A stretch of DNA of 64,000 nt from Pectobacterium fontis (GTDB lineage Bacteria > Pseudomonadota > Gammaproteobacteria > Enterobacterales > Enterobacteriaceae): positions 163,231 to 227,230 of the forward strand of contig NZ_JSXC01000002.1 in NCBI RefSeq assembly GCF_000803215.1, given 5' to 3'. The notes under the pieces are model-generated. The model saw nothing but the letters and a program-made list of their open reading frames with translations. It had not been told where the DNA came from and searched no databases. Shown piece by piece: positions 37,757 to 47,375 of this stretch. Every line of letters starts with the position of its first letter. Position 1 is the first letter of the stretch. The position numbers were made by a program, and so were the translations under genes.

Positions 37757-38302
37757 ATGTCTGATTTGATAGCTGAACGACACGTAACCGCGGATGATGC
37801 GGCTCTCTCTGCGACAATCACCACCGTTGATCGGCAAGCGTTTCGCGATGCGATGGCAAAGCTGAGCGCCGCGGTCAATATCGTCACGACGGATGGCCCG
37901 GCAGGCAAGGCTGGGTTTACCGCCTCTGCCGTATCTAGCGTCAGCGATACGCCCGGCACGCTGCTGGTGTGCCTGAATCGCGGTTCATCGGTGTATCCCA
38001 CGTTTCAGGTGAATACACACTTGTGCGTGAATACGCTGACCGCCCATCATGAAGCGCTGTCAACGCTGTTTGGCAGCCCCTCGTCTACTGAAGAACGGTT
38101 TGCAGCAGCGAAGTGGGAAGTGTTACACACAGGTTCACCGGTATTACAGGATGCGCTGGTCGCGTTTGACTGCCGGGTTGAAGAGGTGGTGAGCGCGGCA
38201 ACGCACGATATCTTTATTTGTCGGGTGTTAGCGCTTAAGCAGAGCGAAGCCACTGACGGTCTGGTGTATTTTTCCCGTCGTTATCATGCTGTGCGCGGTT
38301 AA
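37757..38302 (+). CDS. NAD(P)H:FMN oxidoreductase (flavin reductase, RutF/HpaC type)
   Basis: A 181-residue flavin reductase-like domain protein. It contains [22 protein letters not shown] (quoted as two parts: [12 protein letters not shown] and [10 protein letters not shown]), the [21 protein letters not shown] core, [11 protein letters not shown] and the terminal YFSRRYHAV. Such proteins supply reduced FMN to two-component monooxygenases, and two candidate clients flank it (36131-37459 and 39943-40923). It is transcribed divergently from the operon. AAGGAAGTATTTA precedes the ATG. Confidence 0.88.
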   Translation: MSDLIAERHVTADDAALSATITTVDRQAFRDAMAKLSAAVNIVTTDGPAGKAGFTASAVSSVSDTPGTLLVCLNRGSSVYPTFQVNTHLCVNTLTAHHEALSTLFGSPSSTEERFAAAKWEVLHTGSPVLQDALVAFDCRVEEVVSAATHDIFICRVLALKQSEATDGLVYFSRRYHAVRG

Positions 38303-38325
38303 TTGAGACTATTTCCCTACCTTAT

Positions 38326-38455
38326 CCCGATCGTTTGACGATCGGGAGACCTAGAGCAGGCACGAGGCGACAACCTCATCCCCGAGTCGTTCCTAATATC
38401 GGATTTATGTCACCCCTACCTCTCCGTCGGCTTGATCGTGCGGAGGTGTAGGGTA
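38326..38455. terminator. Bidirectional terminator region between the flavin reductase and deacylase genes
   Basis: A perfect 9-bp stem CCCGATCGT / ACGATCGGG at 38326-38346, then a longer imperfect hairpin with arms near 38413-38425 and 38440-38453. Both lie between convergent genes; T runs are weak. Confidence 0.45.
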
Positions 38456-38470
38456 TTGTAAATCAATGCA

Positions 38471-39670
38471 TTACGATGAAGGGGACAGCACCGCCTGTAG
38501 TGGGGTGACTGTTGTAGCACGCAGGCGATGCAGTGCAGCCTCTGCCAACTGGGCGAAATAACGCGATGCGGGAGCTATCGCACTTTCATCCGGGTTGAAT
38601 TGAGGATGATGCAAGCCAAACTCGCTGTTTGAACCAATACTGACGAAGGTGCCCGGCACGTCCTGAAGATACAGGGCGAAGTCCTCGCCGCTCATTTGTA
38701 GTTCGGCATTTTCCACCTGATAACCCGCATCTCTGGCAATTTGCTTGCTGAAATCGGCCCATTCTCGGGTGTTCACCACCGCAGGTGGACCGGGATACCA
38801 CTTCAGTTCCGCTTTGGCACCCAAAGCGAGGGCGATACCGCCGATCAGTTGCTCAATACGTTCCGGTATTTCCGCACGAATGGCGGCGTTGTAGGTGCGC
38901 ACGGTGCCTTCCAATTCCACCGTTTGCGGTAGAACGTTCCAGGTATTGCCGCCCTGAATTCGCGTGACGCTGATGACCAGCGATTCCAGAGAACTAAAGC
39001 TGCGACTGGGCAGCGTTTGCAGCGCATTAACAATATTGCAGGCGGTAACGATGCTGTCGATACCTTGTTCCGGTTTCGCCGCGTGCGCACCTTTGCCAGT
39101 GATATCAATGGCGAAGCGATCCACATTGGCATAGAACGGGCCACTGCGTGTGGCGAAGGTGCCAGCGGGAAGTTCGGGTGCATTGTGCAGGCCGAAAACG
39201 GCGGCCACATCGTTGAGCGCACCTGCGCGGATAAACTGTTTGGCGCCGGTAGAAACTTCTTCTGCTGGTTGGAAAAATATCCTGACTTTACCCGGTAAGA
39301 TCTGTTCACGTTTTTTCAGTAAACAGGCTGCCCCCAGCATGACGGCTGCGTGGAAATCATGACCACAAGCATGCATGACGCCCGCGTGTTGAGAACGAAA
39401 GTCAACATCAACCAATTCTTCAATCGGTAAGGCATCAATATCGGCACGCAACGCAATCGTTGGGCCACTACCGTGACCGATTTCAGCGACGACGCCAGTG
39501 GTTAACGCCAAGGGCAACAGGCGAATGTCTTTTTCCTGTAACCAACGGGTAATATACGCGGTGGTTTGGTGTTCCTGATTGGACAATTCCGGGTACTGAT
39601 GCAGGTGCCGTCGCCAGCTAATAAGCTGTTGCTCTAATGACGTATCACTACAGGGGATAGACTCTGCCAT
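38471..39670 (-). CDS. M20-family amidohydrolase (N-acyl-amino acid deacylase, YxeP/SndA-like)
   Basis: A 399-residue di-metal amidohydrolase of the hippuricase/IAA-amino acid hydrolase group. Metal-binding and catalytic segments: HACGHDFHAAVMLGAA (about 98-113), FQPAEEVSTGAKQF with the catalytic Glu-Glu pair (about 129-142), FGLHNAPELPAG (about 157-168) and SGEDFALYLQ (about 335-344). In the B. subtilis cysteine-salvage operons this family removes the N-acetyl group after C-S cleavage, releasing cysteine. That role here is inferred from neighbours. The ATG at 39670 is chosen because AAGGAGG lies eight bases upstream, against a weaker ATG at 39691. Confidence 0.9.
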   Translation of the reverse strand: MAESIPCSDTSLEQQLISWRRHLHQYPELSNQEHQTTAYITRWLQEKDIRLLPLALTTGVVAEIGHGSGPTIALRADIDALPIEELVDVDFRSQHAGVMHACGHDFHAAVMLGAACLLKKREQILPGKVRIFFQPAEEVSTGAKQFIRAGALNDVAAVFGLHNAPELPAGTFATRSGPFYANVDRFAIDITGKGAHAAKPEQGIDSIVTACNIVNALQTLPSRSFSSLESLVISVTRIQGGNTWNVLPQTVELEGTVRTYNAAIRAEIPERIEQLIGGIALALGAKAELKWYPGPPAVVNTREWADFSKQIARDAGYQVENAELQMSGEDFALYLQDVPGTFVSIGSNSEFGLHHPQFNPDESAIAPASRYFAQLAEAALHRLRATTVTPLQAVLSPSS

Positions 39671-39942
39671 ATCAATACACCTCCTTAACAAAACTTAAAC
39701 ATCATAAAGGTAGCTGATAGCCACTTAATCGATAAATACCATCTGGTTATATTTCATGTCTTTTTATGATGGCATCTTTTCATTAATTGTTTATGAGTAT
39801 TTTTGCTAACAAAATTCGTTATTAATATTTATTTTCTACACTGTTATGTAACATTCTTATTATTCTGTCTTTTGCTATATATTTTTGTTATTGCGATGAA
39901 TAACGCTAACAAATCGTCGCTAAAAATAAATAAGGAAACATC

Positions 39943-40923
39943 GTGGGATATACGCTCAGTTTATTAGATCAAAGCCCCATCGCCGAAGGGATGAATGCAG
40001 CGCAGGCGCTAGCGCAAACGGTGTCGCTGGCAAAACTGGCGGAAACGCTTGGCTATTACCGCTTTTGGGTTTCCGAACATCATAATTCTGATGAATTGGC
40101 GGGATCGTCTCCCGAAGTCTTAATTACCTGGCTGCTGGCGCATACCACAACGCTGCGCATCGGCTCCGGTGGCGTAATGTTACAGCACTACAGTCCGTAT
40201 AAAGTGGCGGAAAATTTTCATGTCATCAGCGCACTGGCGGGAGATCGCGTAGATTTAGGCATCGGCAAAGCGCCAGGCGGGTTACCGCTGGCGACACGCG
40301 CGTTGCAACAGGAAATCGGCGAGACGCAGCGGGTTACCTTTACGGAGAAATTGCATCAGCTAAATCGTTTTCTCGATCGCCATGAGGATACCGCCGATCG
40401 CCTGAATGCAACGCCGCTGCCAGAACATGAACCACAGCGCTTTCTGCTGGGTGCCAGTCAGGAAAGTGCGCGGTTAGCTGCATCGCTGGGCTGGAATTTT
40501 GTGTTTGCTGGTTTCATTAACGCGAGCGAAGCACTGTTAACGGAATCGCTCCTGAGCTATCGGGAATTGAAGCCAGCGCGTGCCAAAACGCTACTGTCAC
40601 TCTCGGTGATTGCGGCCGAGCGCCAGGAAGAGGCGGAGGCACTGGCCAATACACAGCATAACTATAAGGTGTATATCGAAAACAAGCCGCCGCTGACTGT
40701 GGGGAGTCAGGAGCAGGCCGATAATTTTGTTCGTCAAGCGGGCGCAACAGATTTCCGTATCGAACAGGAACCACGCCATGTGCTTTACGGCACACCGGAA
40801 CAGATTCATCTGCGTCTGGAAAGTTATCATCAGCGTTTTGGCGTAGATGAATTTATTATCCATACGCCTGTGACGTCCTCTCGTGAGCGTGAGGCGTCAA
40901 TCCGGCTATTAGCACAGCGTTGA
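39943..40923 (+). CDS. Luciferase-like (LLM) flavin-dependent oxidoreductase, MsnO8 type
   Basis: A 326-residue alpha/beta-barrel flavoenzyme. Typical features are LSLLDQSPIAEG near the N-terminus, YRFWVSEHHN, LRIGSGGVMLQHYSPYKVAENF, RVDLGIGKAPGG and the C-terminal DEFIIHTP. It resembles YtmO of the B. subtilis ytm sulphur operon and should use reduced FMN from the nearby reductase. Translation starts at GTG (39943) behind AAGGAAA. It diverges from the M20 deacylase gene, sharing a 270-bp control region. Its exact substrate is unknown. Confidence 0.88.
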   Translation: MGYTLSLLDQSPIAEGMNAAQALAQTVSLAKLAETLGYYRFWVSEHHNSDELAGSSPEVLITWLLAHTTTLRIGSGGVMLQHYSPYKVAENFHVISALAGDRVDLGIGKAPGGLPLATRALQQEIGETQRVTFTEKLHQLNRFLDRHEDTADRLNATPLPEHEPQRFLLGASQESARLAASLGWNFVFAGFINASEALLTESLLSYRELKPARAKTLLSLSVIAAERQEEAEALANTQHNYKVYIENKPPLTVGSQEQADNFVRQAGATDFRIEQEPRHVLYGTPEQIHLRLESYHQRFGVDEFIIHTPVTSSREREASIRLLAQR

Positions 40924-41113
40924 GCAGTGGTAAATTTTATCAAGACTATGCCCACTATAAAGGCTACGCCCACATTGCCGATTGAGTAGAACTCGTCGTG
41001 TTAGCGATATTTTTCAGACAAACCTTACATATTCCCCCTGTTTGACTGTTCTATACTCAGTAGTAAGCAAGATAATGTTTATTCGTGGATGAGATGAATA
41101 GGGGGAAAGAAGA

Positions 41114-41341
41114 ATGATTGGTCTCAACCTGGTTTATCCCGTGTCATATTACGCTACACCCGACAAAACCGATCAGGTTCAGGGTATTTCCCGTTCGTCA
41201 CAACTGTCTGGTTACCCTAATCAGAGTGGTTCTACTCAGGCTCAGGCGGCGTATGAAAATAACCGTTCAGCTTTTACGCCTCCTGTAGCTGATGGCGTTA
41301 ACCGCCCAACAGCAAATAACCAGCTTAACGTTTACATTTAA
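41114..41341 (+). CDS. Hypothetical 75-residue protein
   Basis: A small polar protein rich in Ser, Gln, Asn and Thr, with no signal peptide or membrane helix: it starts MIGLNLVYPVSYYATP and ends ANNQLNVYI. The start is supported by a strong purine-rich Shine-Dalgarno region (GGGGGAAAGAAGA), and a stem-loop with AAAGACGGA arms follows the stop, so it appears to be a complete monocistronic gene. I do not recognise a family. Low complexity suggests an intrinsically disordered peptide. Confidence 0.55.
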   Translation: MIGLNLVYPVSYYATPDKTDQVQGISRSSQLSGYPNQSGSTQAQAAYENNRSAFTPPVADGVNRPTANNQLNVYI

Positions 41342-41356
41342 GGTTGTGTCAAAGGC

Positions 41357-41394
41357 AAAGACGGACTGTAAATAATTGTTTTCATTCCGTCTTT
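41357..41394 (+). terminator. Hairpin terminator after the 75-residue gene
   Basis: Stem AAAGACGGA (41357-41365) / TCCGTCTTT (41386-41394) with a long AT-rich loop, 16 bp after the stop. Confidence 0.5.
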
Positions 41395-41505
41395 CCCCTC
41401 ATCTGATTTTCATTACGCCCACCGCACTTACTGAATTCCTTGTCATTGTTAACTTCGAAGACGATTTACTCGAGACGCATAGCGAACATCCTGTGCTTCC
41501 GTCGG

Positions 41506-41651
41506 TCACGGAAGTGCCCATTTCGTCTGCATACCTTGCAGCGTTTTATTGCTCAATGTGATATCCCGTTTACCGTTACGACGCAGCAATTCCTGACGCG
41601 ACTGCTCCAGATAGTTGTAGAATGCATTGTCGCGTTTAAACAGCAAAGGCT
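41506..41651 (-). pseudogene. Possible C-terminal gene fragment
   Basis: A 48-codon minus-strand frame bounded by stops and without a start reads FKRDNAFYNYLEQSRQELL, then RRNGKRDITLSNKTLQGM and QTKWALP. The regular amphipathic composition looks like real protein, so this may be the tail of a deleted gene. No family is recognised; the rest of the 369-bp gap (41342-41710) shows nothing else beyond the terminator. Confidence 0.3.
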
Positions 41652-41710
41652 ATCGACGTCAGTGCGATAAGAATAGCGAGCGGTGACACAATGAATCGTA
41701 GAGGAAAATA

Positions 41711-42304
41711 ATGAATATGAGTGCGATAAAGAAAGGGATTGCGGGTCTGCTACTGGTTCTGCCGCTGTATGGGATGGCAGAGACAAAGGATCCTGATTTG
41801 TTTGCTGGCTATACCACGCAGGATCTCACTGCTGCATTACCTGACACGCTATTAAACATGATTCAGCGGGACAAAGTGCTTGATGTGCCAAACCACATGG
41901 TGCAGGCCGAGTATGTCGATCCCTCAACGGGAGGGAAGGCGCTGGTTTCCCTGTTCATGCTGCCCCCCGATAGCAAAGGTAATATTCCCATCGCGTCAAC
42001 GCCCGGCGATCTGGATGCGGTGATCGCCAGCACGGAAAAAGAGATGCTGCGCCAGCGCATCAAGCCCGATCAGCGTGCGGGGAATATTGACGAAGCGACA
42101 CCTTTTCGCTGTTTACAAACGATTTTGAATAATAAAGTTCTGCATTCGCTGTGTTCGACATTGATTAAAGGGCGCGTGCTGGAAGTTCAGGCAATCAATA
42201 CGGTCGAAAATATTCAGGATGAAGCCGGGCTAAATAAGGTTATCGGGCAACAAAATGAATTCGTGGTCGCGATGGGAAAAACGCTGCTGGCACTGAAAAA
42301 ATAA
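41711..42304 (+). CDS. Hypothetical exported protein, 197 residues
   Basis: Begins with a signal peptide (MSAIKKGIAGLLLVLPLYGMA-ETKDP) and has a soluble mature part with two cysteines (FRCLQT and HSLCST), which could pair in the periplasm. Segments such as NMIQRDKVLDVPNHMVQAEY, VSLFMLPPDSKGNIP and GQQNEFVVAMGKTLLALKK suggest a compact alpha/beta protein. No known domain is recognised. AGAGGAAAATA precedes the ATG; the second ATG (Met3) is also possible. Confidence 0.7.
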   Translation: MNMSAIKKGIAGLLLVLPLYGMAETKDPDLFAGYTTQDLTAALPDTLLNMIQRDKVLDVPNHMVQAEYVDPSTGGKALVSLFMLPPDSKGNIPIASTPGDLDAVIASTEKEMLRQRIKPDQRAGNIDEATPFRCLQTILNNKVLHSLCSTLIKGRVLEVQAINTVENIQDEAGLNKVIGQQNEFVVAMGKTLLALKK

Positions 42305-42409
42305 TCGTAGATGCACTGCACAATTTGCCGTGTGGTGTTCTATTGCCGTCTTCACGCACAATAGCTATCTTAACCAACGTACTGTTTTAGCAATGAAAAG
42401 GACCATTTC

Positions 42410-42640
42410 ATGCCCCATATTGATGTCAAACACTTCCCAAGAAACCTGTCTGAAGAAGAGAAAAAAGCCGTTGCTGAAGACCTCGCGGCAGTCCTGAAAA
42501 AGCATTTCGGCTCTTCGGATACTTCACTTTCTGTCGCGCTGAACGAAGTCCAGCCCAATTGCTGGAAGGAGGAAGTTTACGATCCGCTCATTAAACCACA
42601 ATTGGATACGTTGGCGAAAAAGCCAGGATATTCGTATTAA
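42410..42640 (+). CDS. pptA: Tautomerase PptA (4-oxalocrotonate tautomerase family)
   Basis: A 76-residue tautomerase-superfamily protein. After removal of Met1 the N-terminal Pro is the catalytic base (MPHIDVKHFPRNL). The rest (SLSVALNEVQPNCWKEEVYD and the C-terminal KKPGYSY) aligns along its length with E. coli PptA (YdcE). The physiological substrate is unknown; PptA has enol-keto tautomerase activity in vitro. AAGGACC lies upstream of the ATG, and a strong bidirectional terminator follows. Confidence 0.88.
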   Translation: MPHIDVKHFPRNLSEEEKKAVAEDLAAVLKKHFGSSDTSLSVALNEVQPNCWKEEVYDPLIKPQLDTLAKKPGYSY

Positions 42641-42650
42641 AAATCGCGTA

Positions 42651-42688
42651 AAAAAGCCGATAACACATTGAGTGGTATCGGCTTTTTT
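42651..42688. terminator. Bidirectional terminator between pptA and ddc
   Basis: Stem AAAAAGCCGATA (42651-42662) pairing with TATCGGCTTTTT (42676-42687), with A and T runs on the two sides, between convergent genes. Confidence 0.85.
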
Positions 42689-42708
42689 AGCATGGCAGAG
42701 CAGAGGAG

Positions 42709-44220
42709 TTACGCGCTCAATAACGGCTGAGCCGTGCTTTCAACCAGTGCCAGTAGAACTTTAACATCGTCCAGACTAACGGTCGGGTTCAGCAACGTCA
42801 GTTTCAGGCAGGTCACGCCGTTAAACTCGGTCACACCTACGTTGGCGCGGCCTGACTCCAGCAGAGCATCACCAATACGCTGGTTAAGCAAGGCGATAGT
42901 CGCATCATCCGCTGCCGCCAACGACTGCGGGCGATAGCGGAACAGCACACTTGCCAGTTGTGGCTGCATCACCAGTTCCAGCGAGGCGTGTTCAGCCACA
43001 TACTGTGCAACGTCCTGCGCCAGCGTAACACCGTGATCGATAATCGCCGCGTACTGTTGCTGGCCTAACGCTTCCAGACCCATCCACAGCTTCAGCGCAT
43101 CAAAACGGCGCGTCGTCTGCAATGATTTCGACACCAGATTCGGAACGCCCTGCGCTTCATCAAACTCAGAGTTCAGGTAAGCCGCCTGATAACGCATTAG
43201 CTCATAGTGACGCGCTTCTTTTAACAAGAATGCGCCACAGCTAATAGTCTGGAAGAACTGTTTGTGGAAATCCAACGTAATGGAATCCACCAATTCAATG
43301 CCATCCAGATAATCGCGATACTTCTCGGACAGCAACAACGCGCCGCCCCAGGCGGCATCAACGTGTACCCAAATCTGGTGTTCGGCTGCCAGTGTCGCAA
43401 TCGCTCGCAGAGGATCGATCGCACCCGCATCCGTCGTACCCGCCGTCGCCACGATCGCCAGAATCTGCTCGCCGTTGGCCTTGGCCTGCGCCACTTTTTC
43501 GGCTAAATCGTTCAGATCCATTCGCGCGAAGCGATCGGTTTTCACCAGCGTAACGCATTGATACCCAAGCCCCAGTAAAGCCATGTTCTTTTGCACCGAG
43601 AAATGGGCATTTTCAGAACAAAAAACTTTAATTTTCTTCAGGTTACCGACCAACCCATCTTGCTGGATCGAGTGTCCCTGACGGGCAAAGAAGGCGTCAC
43701 GCGCCAGCATTAATCCCATTAGGTTGCTCTGCGTACCACCGCTGGTGAACACGCCCGCATCGCCAGACTGATAGCCAACCTGAGTACGCAGCCATTCAAT
43801 CAGTTTCATCTCAATGATGGTCGCTGACGGGCTTTGATCCCAGGAGTCCATGCTCTGGTTCGTCGCGTTGATCAACACTTCAGCCGCCTGACTGACGACC
43901 AAACTCGGGCAGTGCAGGTGAGCGACACACTGTGGGTGATGCACCGACAGGCTGTCTTTCAAAAAGTACTCAATCGCACGCTCGATAGCGGCCTGATTAC
44001 CCAGACCCTGAGGATTAAAATCCAGCGTGATGCGCTCACGCAGTTCGGCAACGGTTTTCCCCTGATACATCTCAGGTTGTTGCAGCCACTGCATGACGGC
44101 CTGGCTACTCTGCGCGATCGCGTCCTGATAGGCTTCGATACTCTGCGCAGAAGAGGCCAGAATCGGGTTGACTTTTATTTCCACTGCTTCTGTTTCCACT
44201 AATTGGGACATCGTGGTCAT
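42709..44220 (-). CDS. ddc: L-2,4-diaminobutyrate decarboxylase
   Basis: A 503-residue group II PLP decarboxylase that converts L-2,4-diaminobutyrate to 1,3-diaminopropane. Seen: HCPSLVVSQAAEVLINATNQSMDSWDQSP (substrate-entry region, quoted here as HCPSLVVSQA and NQSMDSWDQSP), GVFTSGGTQSNLMGL, the cofactor segment HVDAAWGGALL and the PLP lysine in TLDFHKQFFQT (about residue 312). The length is typical. It follows the dat transaminase gene without a gap and so forms a two-gene pathway operon. ATG at 44220 is chosen; a GTG at 44229 and an ATG at 44211 are alternatives, as the GAGTGGAG signal sits close to the start. Confidence 0.92.
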   Translation of the reverse strand: MTTMSQLVETEAVEIKVNPILASSAQSIEAYQDAIAQSSQAVMQWLQQPEMYQGKTVAELRERITLDFNPQGLGNQAAIERAIEYFLKDSLSVHHPQCVAHLHCPSLVVSQAAEVLINATNQSMDSWDQSPSATIIEMKLIEWLRTQVGYQSGDAGVFTSGGTQSNLMGLMLARDAFFARQGHSIQQDGLVGNLKKIKVFCSENAHFSVQKNMALLGLGYQCVTLVKTDRFARMDLNDLAEKVAQAKANGEQILAIVATAGTTDAGAIDPLRAIATLAAEHQIWVHVDAAWGGALLLSEKYRDYLDGIELVDSITLDFHKQFFQTISCGAFLLKEARHYELMRYQAAYLNSEFDEAQGVPNLVSKSLQTTRRFDALKLWMGLEALGQQQYAAIIDHGVTLAQDVAQYVAEHASLELVMQPQLASVLFRYRPQSLAAADDATIALLNQRIGDALLESGRANVGVTEFNGVTCLKLTLLNPTVSLDDVKVLLALVESTAQPLLSA

Positions 44221-44229
44221 TCGCTCCAC

Positions 44230-45615
44230 TCAGACTGGCTTCACGCCAGCAGACAGCAGGGCGTTTTCAAATTTATCCAGGAAGATTTCCAATTCAGCAT
44301 TGCTGATCAGCAGGGAAGGCAGCAGACGCAGTACACAACCATTACGGCCGCCACGCTCCAGAATCAAGCCGGATTCAAAGCATTTTTTCTGCAACAGCGC
44401 AGACAGTTCGCCATCAGCCGGGTAGCAACCCATGTGATCCTGCGCTTCGCCAGGCTTAACAATCTCAATCCCGATCATTAATCCCAGACCGCGAATATGG
44501 CCAATCACCGGATAGCGCTTTTGCAGCCCAGCCAGTTTGGCTTTCAGCCATTCACCTTGCTCGGCAACTTTATTGGCGACCTGATTGTCTTTAAGATGCT
44601 TCAGCGTTGTCAGGCCGGTGGCCATCGCCAATTGGTTACCGCGGAACGTACCGGTATGATGACCCGGCGCCCAGGCATCGAACTGCTTCTTGATACCCAA
44701 TACAGCTAATGGCAAACCACCGCCGACCGCTTTAGACATCACGATGATATCTGGCTCAATACCCGCGTGTTCAAAGGCGAAGAATTTACCGGTACGAGCA
44801 AAACCAGCCTGAACTTCATCGATAATCAGCAGAATACCGTGTTCCTGCGTCACTTTACGGATGCGCTGCAACCACTCGACCGGAGCCGGGTTAACGCCGC
44901 CTTCACCCTGAACAGCTTCCAGAATGACTGCCGCTGGTTTACGCACGCCGCTCTCAACGTCGTTGATCAGGTTTTCAAAGTAATAGGTTAATGCTTTCAC
45001 GCCTGCTTCACCGCCAATGCCCAGCGGGCAGCGGTACTGGTGTGGGTAAGGCATGAACTGGACTTCCGGCATCATACCGTCAACCGCTTCTTTCGGTGAC
45101 AGATTACCAGTTACCGACAGCGCACCGTGTGTCATGCCGTGGTAGCCACCGGAAAAACTAATGACACCAGAACGACCGGTGTATTTTTTTGCCAGCTTCA
45201 GTGCAGCTTCAACCGCATCGGCACCAGAAGGGCCGGTAAATTGAAGGCAGTACTCTTTACCCTGACCCGGCAACAGGGAAAGCAGGTATTCGGAGAACTG
45301 ATCTTTCAACGGCGTGGTCAGATCAAGTGTATGTAACGGCAAGCCGCTAGTAATGACACGTTGGATGCTTTGCAATACGTCAGGATGGTTATGCCCAAGT
45401 GCGAGTGTGCCCGCACCAGCAAGACAGTCAAGATATTGATTATTCTCAACATCGGTGATCCACACGCCTTCAGCTTTGGCAATTGCCAAAGGCAATTTGC
45501 GTGGATAACTCCTCACGTTCGATTCAAATTCAGCTTGTCTTGCCAAATAGGTTTCATTGTTTCCGTTTAATGAATTCGCACCTAAACTGTCAATACGGAC
45601 TTTATCCGTCATCAT
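44230..45615 (-). CDS. dat: Diaminobutyrate-2-oxoglutarate transaminase
   Basis: A 461-residue class III aminotransferase. It makes L-2,4-diaminobutyrate from aspartate semialdehyde and glutamate. Family features: [42 protein letters not shown] (split: [23 protein letters not shown]), the PLP-contact [15 protein letters not shown] (about 258-272) and the Schiff-base lysine in [15 protein letters not shown]. With the adjacent ddc it yields 1,3-diaminopropane. In soft-rot relatives diaminobutyrate can also feed siderophore-type products, but no such genes are beside it. The start at 45615 follows AGGAGAGAT; a longer frame to 45675 lacks support. Confidence 0.92.
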   Translation of the reverse strand: MMTDKVRIDSLGANSLNGNNETYLARQAEFESNVRSYPRKLPLAIAKAEGVWITDVENNQYLDCLAGAGTLALGHNHPDVLQSIQRVITSGLPLHTLDLTTPLKDQFSEYLLSLLPGQGKEYCLQFTGPSGADAVEAALKLAKKYTGRSGVISFSGGYHGMTHGALSVTGNLSPKEAVDGMMPEVQFMPYPHQYRCPLGIGGEAGVKALTYYFENLINDVESGVRKPAAVILEAVQGEGGVNPAPVEWLQRIRKVTQEHGILLIIDEVQAGFARTGKFFAFEHAGIEPDIIVMSKAVGGGLPLAVLGIKKQFDAWAPGHHTGTFRGNQLAMATGLTTLKHLKDNQVANKVAEQGEWLKAKLAGLQKRYPVIGHIRGLGLMIGIEIVKPGEAQDHMGCYPADGELSALLQKKCFESGLILERGGRNGCVLRLLPSLLISNAELEIFLDKFENALLSAGVKPV

Positions 45616-46080
45616 ATCTCTCCTACAACCGTGGCGGTTATTGGGACACCACTGTTGAATAAATGAATTAAACACATAACTGCTATAAGAAAAACGCGGC
45701 CAATATAGGGTTTTTCAGTCACCGACTCAATGATTTATTTCGTTTAGAAACTTTTATTTTTTGACATAAAAATCAAAAGGTTGAGTGGTTAATGACTTAT
45801 CATGATGCTACAACCACTTTACATGCTTATTAAATAAGCAAAAAAAATCCGTCTCCGGCAGAATTCTTTCGCCGAAAAAGCGGTAAGGAGTGGAGTATAC
45901 AGGGAATATAATACTTCGGGAGGATATCGAATCCTCTATTCAATCGAAAATAATCGGGTTACTGTCCACGCTCTTCTTGCTCACCGACAAGATATTCAGC
46001 AATTATTATTTAAGCGCTTGATTCAAGCGTGAATCAGCATCCAGAGGAAAGTGCAAAGGTTTTACAGCCTCAGCAATCCG
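45616..46080. other. Upstream region of the dat-ddc operon
   Basis: About 465 bp between two minus-strand units. It should hold the dat promoter and the digH 3' end. Short palindromes are visible (for example CGCTTGATTCAAGCG near 46017-46031), but no recognised operator, RNA gene or coding sequence. Confidence 0.4.
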
Positions 46081-47370
46081 TTAAATCGGATTCCAGCGGC
46101 TTCTGAGATAATTAACCGCGTCCTGAGTTTGGGGCTGATTGAGATAGTTTTCTCTAAAAAGAATGGTGCCATGAATGTTCGGCATAGATTCATTTAAATC
46201 GAGCTGCTTTTTCAGCTCCGGCACGCCACCATTGATCGTCCAGTCTGGCTCATTCTTAGAGGGTTCGCCCACTTTATACAGTGCCACACCAATATAAAGA
46301 CGGGTATTGGTCGGTTTCACGATATCCGCCCACCACTTTGCCAATACATCATAGCGAGCCGCATCGCGTGCGAAAGGCCAGTATAGCTGCGGAGCGATGT
46401 AATCCAGCAGTCCTTGCTGTACCCACTGGCGAGTGTCAGCATACGCCTCATCATAGGCGGCAGCGCCTCGCGTATCGGAACCTGCTGCATCGTGTGATCG
46501 GTTACGCCATACACCAGCGGGGCTGACGCCAAATTCAACCCCAGGTTTCAATTGCTTGATGGTATAAGAAACCTGCTCGATCAGTTGCTGGGTATTATGT
46601 CGCCGCCAGTCTGCTTTTGAACTAAATCCCTGACCATACTTTTTGAAGGTTTCACCATCATTAAGCAGGGAATGGGAGGACTCAGCATAGAAATAGTCAT
46701 CGAACTGCACACCGTCAATCGGATAGCGAGCAACGACTTCCGCCACAATACTGGTGATCCAACTTCGTGCCTCGGGGATGCCGGGATCGAGCACAAAGCG
46801 ATCGCCTGCCGTACGAATCCAGTCGCGATGTAACACAAACACGCTGGCTGGATTCTGCGTCAGTGTGCGATTTAGCTCTACGACAGTGGCCGGTCTGGTG
46901 TTAACCGATACACGATAGGGATTAAACCAGGCATGAACTTTCATGCCGCGTTTGTGCGCCTCATCCAGCATGAACTGGAGTGGATCATAGCCAGGATTTT
47001 CACCAATATTGCCCGTCAACATATCTGACCAGGGTAATATTTTAGAGGGCCAGAGCGCCGTGCCATCCGGTTTAACCTGGAAAAATACGGTATTGATGCC
47101 AAGGCTTTTCAATTTATCCAGCTTGATTCTCAGCGCATTTTGCTGCTGAGTCATACGAGTGGTGGGGCTGGCATTAACAGATGACACCGGTGGCCAGTCG
47201 AGACGGGAAACGGTCGTCAGCCAGACACCGCGCACTGGCTCCCGCTGTTGAGATTGCTCTGGAAGTGGCTGCGTAACAGGAGGAAGCGGGGTGACCAGTG
47301 AACTCGGCGGTTTGGAGGCACAACTGGCAAGTAGCAGCGCAGCGGCAATCAGTACGACTGGCTTTTTCAC
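46081..47370 (-). CDS. digH: DigH (YddW) lipoprotein, glycosyl hydrolase acting on peptidoglycan glycans
   Basis: A 429-residue outer-membrane lipoprotein: signal peptide with lipobox LLASC (cysteine at about residue 17), a proline/glutamine-rich linker and a GHL10-type catalytic domain. Motifs nearly identical to E. coli DigH include GVWLTTVSRLDWPPVSSVN, FFQVKPDGTALWPSKILPW, VQFDDYFYAESS with the acidic pair and EFGVSPAGVWRNRSHD. E. coli DigH cleaves denuded septal glycan strands and localises to the divisome. Length is normal. It is followed upstream by the VF530 gene within 5 bp, so the two are probably co-transcribed. Confidence 0.93.
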   Translation of the reverse strand: MKKPVVLIAAALLLASCASKPPSSLVTPLPPVTQPLPEQSQQREPVRGVWLTTVSRLDWPPVSSVNASPTTRMTQQQNALRIKLDKLKSLGINTVFFQVKPDGTALWPSKILPWSDMLTGNIGENPGYDPLQFMLDEAHKRGMKVHAWFNPYRVSVNTRPATVVELNRTLTQNPASVFVLHRDWIRTAGDRFVLDPGIPEARSWITSIVAEVVARYPIDGVQFDDYFYAESSHSLLNDGETFKKYGQGFSSKADWRRHNTQQLIEQVSYTIKQLKPGVEFGVSPAGVWRNRSHDAAGSDTRGAAAYDEAYADTRQWVQQGLLDYIAPQLYWPFARDAARYDVLAKWWADIVKPTNTRLYIGVALYKVGEPSKNEPDWTINGGVPELKKQLDLNESMPNIHGTILFRENYLNQPQTQDAVNYLRSRWNPI

Positions 47371-47375
47371 GTTGG

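Noticed and set aside
42734..44481. Several frames antisense to dat and ddc
   Set aside because: Shadows of two confidently assigned PLP-enzyme genes.
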